A stretch of DNA of 64,000 nucleotides, taken from contig NC_083603.1 of assembly GCF_029168945.1 (NCBI RefSeq), forward strand, positions 12,896,001 through 12,960,000, read 5' to 3'. Positions 49,602 to 62,557 of the stretch are shown here, piece after piece. Every line of letters begins with the position of its first letter. Position 1 is the stretch's first letter. The notes under the pieces are model-generated. The model saw only the letters and a program-made list of their open reading frames with translations. It searched no databases and was not told the DNA's origin. The stretch comes from Cannabis sativa (Eukaryota > Streptophyta > Magnoliopsida > Rosales > Cannabaceae). A program made the position numbers and the translations under genes.

Positions 49602-51466
49602 TTTTGGGTTTTATGCCTTAAATAAAACTCCATTTCAATGTAATCCAGATTATTCAATATCAATAAAGTAACAAAAGTATTCTTCATTCATTTGTGTATG
49701 TTTTGGTTCACCTTATCAATTGTTTGTCTTTTTGATTTATAAATTCATTCAAACCCTTTTCACATACTTGATCATGTTTATTGTGTTGTCAACACTGTAG
49801 AAAGTAAACATGACTATGTGAATAAAGATTCCTAGATTTATCAGAACACTGGGTTTTACTGATATGACAATCTACAACAAAGTTTACTTGCATTTGGAGA
49901 AATGCTATGTTCTTTCCAGAACATTGGTTAAAGTAAAGCTTGGGTTGGATGCATGGAGTATGCATTAGAATGGACCGATATTGAACTTTGAAATAGATTT
50001 ATTAAACTTACTGTAATATCTATTCAATTCAATATCACTTAGTTGATCATAGATCAAATGATCTAAATCCTTATATGATTAGGTTCAATCTCAAGAGTAT
50101 TATTCGTGTTCTTTGATTTGTTAGTTAAGCCTACTTTTGGGTCAGGGTGATACGTACATTTTGGGAACACGGTAGTGCAATTGAGTGGGAGCGCTAACAT
50201 AAATATGGAATCTATAGCTTCTATCTGGCGAATAGAAAGCAAAGGATGATTTCCTTCGAGCTTAACCAAACGAAAATAAATGGTGGAGTACTCATTTCAC
50301 TTAGCTGAAATATCATTTATACAGGGTTAAGTGTTTTAAGGATAAAATACATTGTAGGGTGTTACGGTAATTAAATCCCTTTACAGTGTAAATCATCCAT
50401 ATAGAGGATCATTGATCAAATTAGGATTATAACAATGGATAACTAATGATGTGTCTATATGGTGGAACATATAGAGCGTTCTATATAACTGAGAGTGCAA
50501 TTCTAAATTCTATGCGTGGATTCAACGAAGAATTAATAAGTCAGTGAATTTAAGTTGTAAATTCTTGATCTGCTTATTGGAAGCTCGGATATATAGACCC
50601 ATGGTCCCCTCACTAGTTGAGACAATATTACTTGTAAGACTCATTTAATTGATTTTAGTTAATCAATTATAATTCTCAAGTTAGACTATGTCTATTTGAG
50701 AATTTATCACTTATTAAGGGCAAAACAGTAAATAGAGAATTTAAAGGGTATATTTATTAATTGGGAAACTTTGATTAGTTTTATTATTAATAAATAAATG
50801 ACAATATATTATTTGATAATTAATTATAATTATTAAATAATTAGATTTGACATTTATGTGGTTGAATAAGGGAATTGGCAGTTTTTGACAAAATGGGAAA
50901 CTAGGAATGATGGAAAAGGAAAAATGGAAAAGTGGAAGGCTTGTTTCCACATTGCCTAGGCCGGCCACCTTTGCTTCCCTTTTCCCATTTATTTTTCATT
51001 TTTTAATGCCAAGTAATTCAACCATAACCCTATGTGGTCTTCTATAAATAGAAGGTAAAGGCTTCAGGTTTTACACATACTTTGACATTATTTTCTTTCA
51101 CTCAAAATTCATCTTGAAGCCACCACTCTCTCTCTCTCTACCTTCTTTGTTTTTCGAAATCCTCTAAGTGATAGAGTAGTGCCCACACGCATCAAGTAAT
51201 ACCTCAATCATAGTGAGGAAGGCTGTGTAGAATTCAGAGTCAACAAAGAAGGACATTCGGGCTCAGATCTTGATTATACTCTGCGACAGAAAGGAATCAA
51301 GGGTTAGAGATCTGAGTGGGAGGAGACATATATTCCGCTGCACCCAATGTAAGATTTCTCTTACTTTTATGTGTTTAATTTTCTATCGTTTTAGAAGTTC
51401 ATATTTAGGTTGTTAAATCAACATACTTGTGAGTAGATCTAAGATCCTGGTAAAATAATTCCAACA
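49602..51466 (+). mobile_element. Solo LTR of TR-GAG/copia-like family in T3 LTR
   Basis: Starts TTTTGGGTTTTATGCC and ends ATTCCAACA; exact duplication ccatt at 49597-49601 and 51467-51471. TATA box at 51042-51051. 1865 bp with no internal region, hence a solo LTR. Orientation is opposite to TR-GAG2, 443 bp to the left. Confidence 0.94.
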
Positions 51467-51672
51467 CCATTGACATGGGAAGTATTTATTTACATTTCTT
51501 ATTTTCTTTTTTACTTCGCACTATAAGTTTACTTACTTGACCGTTAGAGTGCCTTCAGTTGGCACCACCCCGGTATCCCAAGGTTTCACAATTATTCTTT
51601 ATCTTTGTTTCGCAGGTTGTTAGTGCCCACAAATGTTCATTCCGATCATTGTAGATTTTAGCATCTAAAATT

Positions 51673-51689
51673 TGGCACCCACCGTGGGG
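51673..51689 (+). other. T3 primer-binding-site region
   Basis: TGGCACCCACCGTGGGG follows the T3 LTR end by about ten bases. This motif is common at the start of the internal region of plant Tat-like elements. The matching tRNA was not determined. Confidence 0.55.
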
Positions 51690-51740
51690 CCCTGACAAAC
51701 TGACTGTGAGCAAGGCGATCTATCATTTACGACACTTTAG

Positions 51741-52934
51741 ATGGCAGAAGAAGGAGAGTTTGTCGCCCAGGATCAACCCAATGTCAATGAACAACTTGCC
51801 ACAATAATGGCCCAGATGTACGAGATGGCTGAGTGAACTGGAGTTCTGGAGCGACAAAATGGAAACTTTAAGGAGGAGAACGCAACATTTAGGAGTGAAA
51901 ATGCCGCAATAAAATCACAAATGGAGTCACTAAAGGCTACCATGACGACTCCTGGTGTTACTCAAAGTCGGTTCTGAGTTCCAAGTACACCAATGGCACC
52001 GCTAGACTTAACTCCAATAAGAACAGAGACCCAAGTCTTTGATCAACAAATACTCGGAGGGACATCGACTCCAACGTTAGGAAGTCATTCTGTCCTAGGA
52101 GGTTCTCAACCTCAACAATTTGAACATACTGATGTGCAAACAGATAGGAAAAACTATGGAGGTCTAACGACCAGCCATGTGGCCTCCGATCTGCCTACGG
52201 TCAGTCTCCATACAACTGGCATGCCTACGGTCAGCCTTCCTACAACTGGCCTGCCTACAGTCAACCTCCCAGTGACTAGCAACTTTGAGGTTGGAACTAC
52301 AAGGTCTCCTCTTGAAGGACTCCCACCATCACAGGTAACTACCAGACAAGTTATGCTAAACTCCAATCTGATTCCATCTCCTATTGATGCAGGTCATACC
52401 ACCATTCATACTCTAACTCAAGAGGATTTGATCAAACGAGTGATCGCTCAAAGGTTCGAGGGGATGGAAGCAATGATCCAACATATCCCAGGGGTTTTAA
52501 CACCAATAAAGAAAAGTCTGCCTAGCAGTTTTTCCGAGTCATCTTTTGTTGATGCCATTGCACTGGTCGAGATGCCAAAGAAGTTTGTGTTCCAATTAAT
52601 GAGGATGTACGACGAAACAACCGATCCAAATGATCAAATAGCTAGTTATAAATAAAGGATGTTCACTGCTACCATCCCTCACGAGTTGCACGAGACATGC
52701 ATGTGTAAGGGATTTGGGTCGAGCTTGGCTAGCCCAGCCTTCCAATGGTATACGAATTTACCCAATAATTCCATTTCCTCTTTTGCTCAATTAACAGATA
52801 TTTTCGTAGAACAATTTACGAGCAGCAAGAAATTGGAGAAACTCTCATATGACCTATGCCGCATCAAACAAGGGAGAGGTGAATCGTTACGAGACTACGT
52901 GGCAAGATTCAATGCTAAAAAAGTTTCCATCACT
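51741..52934 (+). pseudogene. gag: T3 Gag (Retrotrans_gag type), stops and truncation
   Basis: One frame runs from ATG 51741 but has stops at 51834 (TGA), 51975 (TGA) and 52653 (TAA). The C-terminal half shows the Ty3 Gag core: YDETTDPNDQIASYK, RMFTATIP, GFGSSLASPAFQWYTNLP, FVEQFTSSKKLEKLS and GESLRDYVARFNAKKVSI. A short repeated segment encoding LPTVSL/LPTVNL units lies near 52190-52265. TR-GAG3 interrupts it at 52940. Non-functional. Confidence 0.85.
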
Positions 52935-54146
52935 GCATGTGTTAAAATTTATTTTACCAGGATCTTAGATCTACTCACAAGTATGTTGTTTAACACCCTA
53001 AATATGAACTTTCTAAAACGATAATTAAACACATATAAAGTTAAGAAAACCTTACATTGATGCAGTGGAATAATGTCTCCTTCCACTCAGATCTCTAACC
53101 CTTGTATCCTTTCTGTCGCAGAGTATTATCAAGATCTGAGCCCGAATGTCCTTCTCTTTGTGTGTGATCCTTCACAGTCTTCCAATCTATGATTGAGATA
53201 CCACTTGCTGTGTGTGGGCACTACTCTATCACTAAGGTTTCGAAATTGAGAAGAGGAAAAAAGAGAGGTATAGGGTCGGCTATAGAGAGAGAAGTGGAAG
53301 GCTCAGTTTTTCTAAAAAAAAACAATTTTCTGACAAAAGGCTTGAAAAAACTTGTATTGTGACTGAGCCATCACTTTCTATTTATAGGCAACTACTAGGT
53401 TTAGGTTAGTAATTATTTGGCATTAAAATAATGAAAATATCAATTGGAAAAAGCTGCTTAAGTGGCCGGCCATAGGTGTTAATGGGTCTCACTTGGATTT
53501 TGCAGTTTTCACAATTTTTATTTCTATTTTCTCAAAAACGCCAATTTTCTAATTCTAACATTTTAAATGCCAAAACTAATTATTTAATAACTAAAATAGA
53601 TTATTAAATAATATTGTCATTTAATTTAATTATGAATTAAACATATAGAGTCTCTTAATTAATAAATAAACCTAGAATCTCTTTTCTTTACAATTTCACC
53701 CCTGCTTAGTGAAAATTCACAAATTAGACATAGTCTAACTTTAGAATTATAATTGATTAATCACAAATTAATTATTGAGTCTTACAAGCAGTATAGTCTC
53801 AACTAGAATGGGGACTATGGATCTATATGCTGAGCTTCCAAGTGAACCAAATTTACTAAGTAAATCCCTACTTATTAATTCCTCGTTGAATCCACTCTTA
53901 GAACTTAGAATTGCACTCTCAGACTTATATAGAGCATATTATATGTTCGACGATATAGATATGCTGTCTCATTTAACCATTGTTATAATCTTATTGTGAT
54001 CAAAGATCCTCTATATAGATGATTTACATCGAGATGGGATAATTTTACCGTTTACACCCCTCAACGTATTTTGTCCCTTAAAACACTTAGCTACCTGTAA
54101 ATGATGTTTAGTGATCTAAGAAATAGTTACTTAAACAAGAGCTCAT

Positions 54147-54708
54147 GAAGGTCATTGACTAACTCATGAAATTCTATGTCCGTTTTATTCATGACATAAT
54201 TGGATGTACAGGGCAGAAATGATGGAGTGAGACTATTCAAGATAAGGCTTACTTGAGTAGTGTGATCCATTTCAGCACCATGATCCTGGGCTTCTTGGAA
54301 ATAACTTGGCTTTAGGAGAACATGATCACGCACATTTTGATGGGGTTCCATTCGTGCATTGATGTATTTCTTAGTCGCGTCAAAGCGAGACTGAGATGCC
54401 CTACCGAATAGCTCAGTTAACTTCGTCATAACTTCAGCAGCCTTTTCGGTTTTAGAAAACCGAGTTTTAAGGGTGTCAACCATGCTGGAAAGCATGAAGT
54501 ATAGAGCTTTATTGTTAGCATTCTGCCAACGCTCGTACTTCTCTTTAACAGCTTTGGTTGCATTATCACCCGGCACTTTAGGAGACGGCTCAATTAACAC
54601 AAACAAGGCACTTTCTCCTATGAGAGCAATATTAATGTTCTCATTCCATTTTGGAAAGTTAGATCCATTTAGCTTATTTTCGGTCAAGAGTGATAACATG
54701 GAATTCAT
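54147..54708 (-). pseudogene. gag: TR-GAG3 truncated Gag
   Basis: N-terminal about 187 residues of the TR-GAG Gag, starting at ATG 54708 (another ATG at 54711), open up to the deletion point at 54147, where it runs into LTR sequence. The basic linker and CCHC knuckle are lost. Substitutions and a one-residue deletion relative to the other copies show greater divergence. Confidence 0.88.
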
Positions 54709-54711
54709 CAT

Positions 54712-55688
54712 GGTTATACAGGATACTAAAAAATAATAAATAGAAATCAATAATGGTTTAACACAAAATTCAATTCAGAAATTATAAGCACATAGCATGT
54801 AGGAATGCTAAGAGAAAATACTAAGAAAATACAATCCTAAATAATTTCCAAGGTTTTCAACAAACTGATATCAGTGTCCCGTTTAGGCGAGAGTCAAAGC
54901 TACCATCCATTGAATAGAGTTGTCAGCTCGTCTAAAATATTAAACATTCTAGCAACCTTTTATTCGATCAAGATTGGAATCCAGCGTTGTCCCGTTTAGG
55001 CGAGAGTCAAGGCTATTCAATCTTATGAGCTTCTACCATTGTTTCATATTTTGTAAGTCAAATACAGTCGCCACCATTAGGGTGATCAATACTATATAAA
55101 ACACTCACAAAGCTACTTATCTTTCGAGATTAAACGGTGCTAACTTGCTAATGAACGTTCCTCCATTAGGGAGGATTACTCACTAAAACAAAAGCTATGT
55201 AAAACCAACAATAGAGATCGAATATCTTAATAATAATAAAGCTCATTCTTTAAAATGTATTTTCTTTATTATTTATAATAAAATATATTCATTAAATATC
55301 GAATTTAGAATTAAAATTCTAAATTAGAATTTAATTTAATATTTATAAAATTATACTTAGATGGTGATTGAAATAAATTGAATTATTTCCATCTTAGTAG
55401 TAATTTTTATATATAAATATTAAGAAAATTATTTAAGTTGTATTAATTTAAATTAATTTGCAACTCAAATTAAATTTTCATGAGAATATATTTATTGTAT
55501 TTTGAAAAAGAAAGTATAAAACTTTACTATTTTCAAGATACTTAAATAATAATTACTTCGAAAAAATACTTCAAGCAAAAATATCACCTATCTAGATTTT
55601 CCTTTGACTAGTTAATTCAATTTCTAATAATATAATTTAATTCTTTTATTTTAAATTAATCATTAAATGAAAAAAATCATTGATTTAA
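54712..55688 (-). other. TR-GAG3 leader, proximal part
   Basis: Matches the start of the leaders at 17881 and 43702, with more indels. Both GTCCCGTTTAGGCGAGAGTC motifs are kept (about 54878 and 54990). No gene is seen. Interrupted by G2 at 55694 and resumed at 63683. Confidence 0.8.
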
Positions 55689-55693
55689 GTTGG

Positions 55694-56134
55694 TGTAATA
55701 TCCCAATAAGCTTAATAATTAATAATTAGGGTTTATATTTATATTATGAGTTAACCAGGTAATGAGTGGGATGATAATCCAACTAATTTAGTTCAACATA
55801 AAATTTTAAATTTGCTATAAGTGGATAAATAAGCGTGATTTTTAAATTACGGAGATTTATATAGTATGTGTGAATGTAATATGAACTATATGTGGAATAA
55901 AAATATTTTCAGGTTTGACAACCTTGGAGACTCGATCGGGGGTTAGAAATGTCATAACAGGCTTAATTGATAGAATTAATGAGAATATTTTGATAAATTG
56001 ATAATATAGGTATTGGGATAATTAGGAGTATGTAGAATTTAATGTAGCGCTCTAGAAGTAAAAGTTTCTTAGTAACTAAGAAATAATAAAATAATTATTA
56101 ATAATAAAATTTTTATTAATATTATATTATTATA

Positions 56135-56171
<37 letters not shown>

Positions 56172-57292
56172 GTTAAAAAAATTTGAATACGATATATATA
56201 TATATTATTAAGTTATATATATAACTTATCAGAGAACAGAGACGAACCCTCGTTTCTCTCCTTCAACCAAATTTTCTCCTTTTATATCCATTTTCTTTGA
56301 TTTTCAATCCAAAACTTAGCGATCTAAGCTCCGGTAGTAGCAGGATAGCGAATTCTCAGAGCGAAGAAGCTTAAGGGCCCGAGATTATCGATCGTTCTCC
56401 AAGCAGGTCGGCCAACATACCTGATCCGGAACTTGAGGTAAGAAAAGTATAATGTACCACATGGCATGACATGTTTCGAAATTATCGATTGTCTGATTAG
56501 GCAATGATAATGTAATGATACTATGGACACGATATATGGGCTCACCACGATTAGGTGATGCAATACATTTGGCGACGTACCAGGCAAAGGTACGGGCGTC
56601 AGTGGCATATGATGAGTACCGAGCGTAGGTACGAGATCGTCTGATTAGGCGATGCGATATATTAGCGTCAAGTTGTGGCACGGGCTCACCTGATTAGGTG
56701 ATGCAATGATATTATATATGATATTGCATTATGACACGGGCTTGCTTGATTAGGCAATACAAATATATGAGCATATCTGTTTCTATGCATGTGATTGATT
56801 ATATTACCTACTGTTGAATGTTATAGTTTAATCATTTTGTGATAATGAAATGTATAATTAGCTATTTAATGTATCCTTCTTTATTACTTTTCTTGCTGAG
56901 TCTATGTGACTCACGGGTGCTTTGTGGCGCAGGTAAGGGCAAGGCAAAGTTAGAACAACCATGAGATGGCGATCTTCTCCAGCAATGTACATATTGACCC
57001 CACCAGCTTGCGTGTTGAGTTGACAGGAGTTGTTTTAGATTGGCTGTGTCTTGTGTCTGCTGTATTTTGAATTGTATTTTGAACTGTTGTTGTATATCAT
57101 CTTTTGGATAAATCTTTTATAACAGGGATTTCCGGAACTCCTTTTTACTGCCGTTATAATGTCCGTTTTTAGTATTTTATTTTAGTCAAGTTTTTATTAT
57201 CCTCACAGTTTTTAATAATTAATTACTATATTAGTATTAAACTAGTTTTATAAATTCACACACGTGGCGTTCCTATAGATTAGGGCGTTACA
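55694..57292 (+). repeat. G2 5' LTR
   Basis: Starts TGTAATATCCCAATAAGC and ends AGGGCGTTACA. Includes an ATT microsatellite (about 56128-56169), a TATA-rich stretch (about 56193-56228) upstream of 'cagagaacagagacg', which may be the promoter, and about five units of CTGATTAGGYGATGC at 56493-56765. Compared with the 3' LTR, differences were seen near 56475, 56531 and 57034. Confidence 0.95.
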
Positions 57293-57295
57293 ACT

Positions 57296-57307
57296 TGGTA
57301 TCAGAGC
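57296..57307 (+). other. G2 primer binding site (Met-tRNA type)
   Basis: TGGTATCAGAGC starts three bases after the LTR end. Confidence 0.9.
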
Positions 57308-57489
57308 AGCCATGGTTTTAAAGGTCCTGAAGACTGGTCGAATATGTACATTTGCTGCGAGGACAGGTCGACTCATGGTATAGTAAGTGTTTATGTTATT
57401 TGCTATTGCCTTACCTGTTTAGACAAGTATAGTGTATGATGAGAAGAAGTAGTGTGTGAATAGCATATGCATATTGATGTTGATATTGT

Positions 57490-60400
57490 TTGAATTCTAA
57501 ATCGTTGAAGGTTTTGGGTTGCAGGATATTGGATCATGCAACGGCGATCTGGCCGTTTAAACCGCGAGCTGGAGCTCGGGTTAGGTGGTGGGGAAGAGCA
57601 TCCTCCACCCCTCAAAACTGGGAACAACTATTTGCTGCCATGCAAGAGACGATTAGGCAGCAAGGGGAGCAGATTCGAGACCTGAGAGAGCAACAGGCTC
57701 GTCCTGCACCTATACTGGCACCTCAGGTAGTGCCACCGAATGTGGGGGATCGTATGGAACCAATTTATGAGCGGTTCAGGAAACAAAACCCACCTGTGTT
57801 TGAGGGTGGCCCAGACCCACTGAAAGCAGAACAGTGGATGACTATGATTGCTTCTATCTTTGATTTCATGCGGGTAGAAAATAATGATCGGGTACGATGT
57901 GCTATTTATATGTTACGAGATGATGCCCGGATATGGTGGGAGATTGTTTCCCAAGGTCATAATCTGAATACTATGACTTGGGATGCATTCAGGGCACTGT
58001 TTTATGAGAAATATTATAATGAATCCATTCGTGCCGCTCAAGCTGAAGAGTTCGCACGATTGGTTCAAGGTAGCATGACTGTGACTGAATATGCTACCAA
58101 GTTTGACAGGCTAGCCAAGTTTGCTTCTGATGAAGTGGCCAGTGATGCTGCAAGAAAAGCTAAGTTTATCAGAGGTCTTGAAGAGTATATTGCTAGAGAT
58201 GTGATTATGGCAGCCAAACAATCAGGGATCGTGAAGACTTATCCTCAGATTGTGGACTTAGCTCTCACTGCTGAGGGGGCTGAAAGCATGATTCGTAAAA
58301 AGAGTACTCAGAGGAAGGACGTGTGGAAAACCTCATCTAGTACTGGAGTGAGTAAAAGCTTTAGCCCCAATGACCGAAAAAGGAAACCAGATGGACCACT
58401 GGTTGTGGGTCCAAACAGAAAGTTTCAAGGTAACCAGGGCTTTCGTCGAGGCAGAAATGAGGTTTGGCAGCCTTACCCTGAATGCCCAAAATGCAAGAGA
58501 CATCACTTGGGTGAATGCCGGTCTAGAGTTTGCTACCAATGTGGAGTAGCAGGTCATTTCAAGAACAACTGTCCACAGCTACAAAAGCCCGAGGCTAAGA
58601 AAGAAAGTCCTGTGGTTCCTGCTAGGGTGTTTGCTTTGACCCAAGCAGATGCTGAAGCTGGCCCTTCGACTGTTACAGGTGAGATATCTATTGGTGGTAT
58701 TATGTTTACTATTTTGATTGATTCTGGTGCCACACATTCATATATTTCTAGTAGAATCATTGAGAAATTGAGTAGGCCATGTGATATCATGTCTAGTGGA
58801 TTTGGTACCTTGTTACCTACTGGAGAAGTGGTAATCTCCAGGAGGTGGGTAAGGTCTCTCCCAGTGTTAGTAGAAGGGAGAGAATTGTCAGTGGATCTGA
58901 TTGAATTAGACTTAGAAGATTTTGATGCAATCCTGGGAATGGATTGGTTGACTAAGTACAATGCTACTATAGATTGTAAGAGAAAAATGGTGACTTTTGA
59001 ACCAGAGGGTGAGATTCCATTTGTTTTTATGGGAAAGGTGCAGGGATCTCGGATTCCTTTGATATCGGCACTTAGGACCAGGGAATTATTACGAGAAGGA
59101 TGTATGGGATACCTGGCTAGTGTGTTGGATACCACAAAAGATACACCTGAGGGGTCGGAAAAGGTTCGAGTAGTATGTGAATTTCCAGATGTATTCCCGG
59201 AAGAGTTACCGGGATTACCACCAAAAAGAGAGATTGACTTCGAAATTGAATTAGTACCTAGGGTTGAGCCAGTTTCTAAGGTTCCATATAGAATGGAACC
59301 GACAGAATTGAAAGTCCAATTACAGAACCTACTTGATCTACGATTCACGAGGCCGAGTACCTCTCCTTGGGGTGCACCAGTTTTGTTTGTCAAGAAGAAG
59401 GATGGATCGTTACGTATGTGCATTGATTATCGTGAATTGAACAAGTTGACAATAAAGAACAAATATCCTTTGCCAAGGATAGATGATTTGTTTGATCAGT
59501 TACAGGGAAAGACCATCTTCTCCAAAATTGACCTTCGATCTGGTTATCACCAGTTGAGGATTCGGGAAGAGGATATTCCCAAAACAACTTTTCGCACTCG
59601 ATATGGGCACTACGAGTTCTTATTGATGTCCTTCGGCTTGACTAATGCACCAGCAGCATTTATGGACTTAATGAATCGGGTATTTAAGGACTTTCTAGAT
59701 AACTTTGTGATTGTGTTTATTGATGACATTCTAGTCTATTCTGAATCGGAAGAAGCTCATGAACAACACCTCCGTATGGTATTGCAGCGTCTTCGAGAAC
59801 ACAAGCTTTATGCAAAGTTCAAGAAGTGTGAATTCTGGTTGTCCCAAGTGAGTTTCTTAGGACACGTGGTAAGTAAGGATGGGATTCTGGTAGATCCAGT
59901 GAAGATTGAAGCTGTTCGAGATTGGCCACGACCTAAGACAGCAACTGAAGTTAGAAGTTTCTTAGGATTGGCAGGGTACTATAGAAGATTTGTAGAAGGT
60001 TTTGCCAAAATTGCTACTCCTTTGACCGAGCTGACCCGAAAGAGTTATAAGTTTATGTGGACTGATAAATGCGAGAATAGCTTTCAAGAATTAAAGAAGA
60101 GATTGATTACCGCACCAGTTCTAAGCCTCGCCGCCGTTGACGAAAAGTTTGTGATATACTGTGATGCCTCAAGACAAGGTTTGGGTTGTGTGTTAATGCA
60201 ATCAGGGAAGGTTATTGCTTATGCCTCTAGGCAATTGAAGGATTTTGAACAGCGTTACCCCACTCATGATCTAGAACTGGCAGCCGTGGTTTTTGCCCTG
60301 AAGGTTTGGCGTCACTATTTATATGGTGAGAAGTGTGAGATTTACACCGACCACAAAAGTTTGAAATACTTTTTCACTCAAAAAGATTTGAATATGAGAC

Positions 60401-62040
60401 AACGACGATGGCTAGAGTTAGTCAAGGATTATGACTGTGAAATCCTCTACCATCCCGGCAAAGCAAACGTAGTGGCAGATGCACTTAGCCGGAAAGGTCC
60501 AGGGCAGGTTTATGAGTTGAAGGAAATCTCTCCAAGATTGGCTGAGGATATGGCTAAGGCTGAGATTGAGTTTGTAGTCGGGAAGTTGGCAAATATTACA
60601 TTGCAGTCTGATTTACTGGAAAGAATAAAGATTGGCCAACAAAATGATCCTGAATTTATTGAACTCAGAAAAAAAGTTGAGATTGGTGCTACAAAAGATT
60701 TCATTGTGACTCCAAGTGGACTACTAAGATATAAGGGTAGAATTTGTGTTCCGACAGATGATCAGATCAGAAGAGAAATTCTTGATGAGTTCCATACTAC
60801 TCCGTATTCCCTACACCCGGGGACAACAAAGATGTATCATGACACCAAGGCAATATATTGGTGGCCGGGAATGAAGAGTGATATTGTTGAATACGTTTCA
60901 AAGTGTTTAACCTGTCAGCGAGTGAAGGCTGAACATCAAAGGCCAGCAGGTTTACTTCAGCCCTTGAGAATACCTGAATGGAAATGGGAAGATATAACTA
61001 TGGACTTTGTAGTGGGGTTGCCTAGGACTACTGGGTTATATGATTCCATATGGGTGATAGTGGATAGATTCACCAAGTCAGCGCACTTTTTACCTGTGCG
61101 AGTGACTTATACTGTGGAGCAGTATGCTGAATTGTACATTAAGGAAATAGTGAGACTCCATGGAACCCCAAAGTCAATTGTTTCAGATCGTGATCCCAAA
61201 TTTACTTCCAAGTTCTGGGAGAGTTTACAGAAAGCTATGGGAACCAAGTTGAGATTCAGTACAGCTTTTCACCCTCAAACAGATGGTCAGTCTGAGAGAA
61301 CCATTCAGATATTGGAAGACATGTTGCGAGCATGTGTAATAGATTTTGAAGGATCTTGGAGCAAGTTCCTACCCTTGATTGAGTTTTCATATAATAATAG
61401 TTATCAGAGTACCATTGGTATGGCACCTTACGAGATGTTGTATGGTAGGAAATGTCGATCGCCTATCCACTGGGATGAGGCTGGAGAGAGACGTTATCTT
61501 GGACCTGAATTGGTCCAAAGGACCAATGAAGCCATTGAAAAGATTCGATCTCGTATGCTTGCTTCGCAAAGTAGACAAAAAAGCTACGCTGATCCAAAGC
61601 GTAGGGATATCGAATTTCAAGTGGGAGACTCTGTATTTCTTCGAATATCACCTATAAAAGGGGTGCGTAGATTTGGAAAGAAAGGAAAGTTGAGCCCTAG
61701 ATACATTGGTCCTTTTGAGATACTGGAGCGGATAGGACAGGTGGCCTATCGATTAGCTTTACCACCCGCGTTATCCGGGGTGCATAATGTCTTCCATATC
61801 TCTATGTTGAGAAAGTACGTGTCAGATCCGACACATGTTTTGAGTTACGATGATATTGAGCTCCAGACAGACTTATCTTATAATGAACAACCTATCCAGA
61901 TTTTAGACAGAAAGGAGAAAGTACTTCGAAATAAAACGATCCCTCTGGTTAAAGTCCTATGGAGGAATAGTAAAGTTGAGGAAGCGACTTGGGAATTAGA
62001 GTCACAGATACGGGAGTTGTATCCCGAGTTATTCAGGTAA
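57490..62040 (+). CDS. gag-pol: G2 Gag-protease-RT-RNase H-integrase-chromodomain polyprotein
   Basis: Open frame of 1516 codons (numbered from 57490) without stops. Landmarks: CCHC knuckle [14 protein letters not shown] (about 348-361), protease DSGATHS (Asp 411), RT FIDD (743-746), RNase H Asp near 892, integrase HHCC (His 1109, Cys 1139 and 1142), catalytic Asp 1172, Asp 1233 and Glu 1269 (35 residues between the last two), and a chromodomain-like tail (about 1460-1516, [16 protein letters not shown]). Chromodomains direct integration to marked chromatin. The start is unclear: 57490 is TTG, and the first in-frame ATG is 57640. An ATG at 57536 in another frame encodes an Arg-rich start like that of G1 Gag, suggesting a small indel near 57560-57620. 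All catalytic residues are present. Confidence 0.94.
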   Translation: MNSKSLKVLGCRILDHATAIWPFKPRAGARVRWWGRASSTPQNWEQLFAAMQETIRQQGEQIRDLREQQARPAPILAPQVVPPNVGDRMEPIYERFRKQNPPVFEGGPDPLKAEQWMTMIASIFDFMRVENNDRVRCAIYMLRDDARIWWEIVSQGHNLNTMTWDAFRALFYEKYYNESIRAAQAEEFARLVQGSMTVTEYATKFDRLAKFASDEVASDAARKAKFIRGLEEYIARDVIMAAKQSGIVKTYPQIVDLALTAEGAESMIRKKSTQRKDVWKTSSSTGVSKSFSPNDRKRKPDGPLVVGPNRKFQGNQGFRRGRNEVWQPYPECPKCKRHHLGECRSRVCYQCGVAGHFKNNCPQLQKPEAKKESPVVPARVFALTQADAEAGPSTVTGEISIGGIMFTILIDSGATHSYISSRIIEKLSRPCDIMSSGFGTLLPTGEVVISRRWVRSLPVLVEGRELSVDLIELDLEDFDAILGMDWLTKYNATIDCKRKMVTFEPEGEIPFVFMGKVQGSRIPLISALRTRELLREGCMGYLASVLDTTKDTPEGSEKVRVVCEFPDVFPEELPGLPPKREIDFEIELVPRVEPVSKVPYRMEPTELKVQLQNLLDLRFTRPSTSPWGAPVLFVKKKDGSLRMCIDYRELNKLTIKNKYPLPRIDDLFDQLQGKTIFSKIDLRSGYHQLRIREEDIPKTTFRTRYGHYEFLLMSFGLTNAPAAFMDLMNRVFKDFLDNFVIVFIDDILVYSESEEAHEQHLRMVLQRLREHKLYAKFKKCEFWLSQVSFLGHVVSKDGILVDPVKIEAVRDWPRPKTATEVRSFLGLAGYYRRFVEGFAKIATPLTELTRKSYKFMWTDKCENSFQELKKRLITAPVLSLAAVDEKFVIYCDASRQGLGCVLMQSGKVIAYASRQLKDFEQRYPTHDLELAAVVFALKVWRHYLYGEKCEIYTDHKSLKYFFTQKDLNMRQRRWLELVKDYDCEILYHPGKANVVADALSRKGPGQVYELKEISPRLAEDMAKAEIEFVVGKLANITLQSDLLERIKIGQQNDPEFIELRKKVEIGATKDFIVTPSGLLRYKGRICVPTDDQIRREILDEFHTTPYSLHPGTTKMYHDTKAIYWWPGMKSDIVEYVSKCLTCQRVKAEHQRPAGLLQPLRIPEWKWEDITMDFVVGLPRTTGLYDSIWVIVDRFTKSAHFLPVRVTYTVEQYAELYIKEIVRLHGTPKSIVSDRDPKFTSKFWESLQKAMGTKLRFSTAFHPQTDGQSERTIQILEDMLRACVIDFEGSWSKFLPLIEFSYNNSYQSTIGMAPYEMLYGRKCRSPIHWDEAGERRYLGPELVQRTNEAIEKIRSRMLASQSRQKSYADPKRRDIEFQVGDSVFLRISPIKGVRRFGKKGKLSPRYIGPFEILERIGQVAYRLALPPALSGVHNVFHISMLRKYVSDPTHVLSYDDIELQTDLSYNEQPIQILDRKEKVLRNKTIPLVKVLWRNSKVEEATWELESQIRELYPELFR

Positions 62041-62060
62041 ATTTCGAGGACGAAATTCTT

Positions 62061-62075
62061 ATAAGGAGGGGATGG
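62061..62075 (+). other. G2 polypurine tract
   Basis: ATAAGGAGGGGATGG ends one base before the 3' LTR; the expected plus-strand primer. Confidence 0.85.
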
Positions 62076-62076
62076 T

Positions 62077-62517
62077 TGTAATATCCCAATAAGCTTAATA
62101 ATTAATAATTAGGGTTTATATTTATATTATGAGTTAACCAGGTAATGAGTGGGATGATAATCCAACTAATTTAGTTCAACATAAAATTTTAAATTTGCTA
62201 TAAGTGGATAAATAAGCGTGATTTTTAAATTACGGAGATTTATATAGTATGTGTGAATGTAATATGAACTATATGTGGAATAAAAATATTTTCAGGTTTG
62301 ACAACCTTGGAGACTCGATCGGGGGTTAGAAATGTCATAACAGGCTTAATTGATAGAATTAATGAGAATATTTTGATAAATTGATAATATAGGTATTGGG
62401 ATAATTAGGAGTATGTAGAATTTAATGTAGCGCTCTAGAAGTAAAAGTTTCTTAGTAACTAAGAAATAATAAAATAATTATTAATAATAAAATTTTTATT
62501 AATATTATATTATTATA

Positions 62518-62557
<40 letters not shown>

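Larger units (their letters stand above)
38956..51663 (+). repeat. T3: 5' LTR of Tat-like Ty3 element, split by two insertions
   Basis: Starts TGTAGTGGCC near 38956 and ends TTTTAGCA at 51663, directly before a primer-site-like TGGCACCCACCGTGGGG. Removing TR-GAG2 (39110-49158), the solo LTR (49602-51466) and their duplications leaves about 0.78 kb in three pieces: 38956-39109, 49164-49601 and 51472-51663. The start is less sure than the end. Confidence 0.6.

Noticed and set aside
56324..56681. Minus-strand frames of 94-98 codons, repeated at 62710-63066
   Set aside because: They lie antisense in the two G2 LTRs and contain the CTGATTAGG repeat units. No recognisable domain.
58554..59423. 289-codon frame antisense to G2 pol
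   Set aside because: Shadow of the strongly biased sense coding sequence; no domain or start context supports it.
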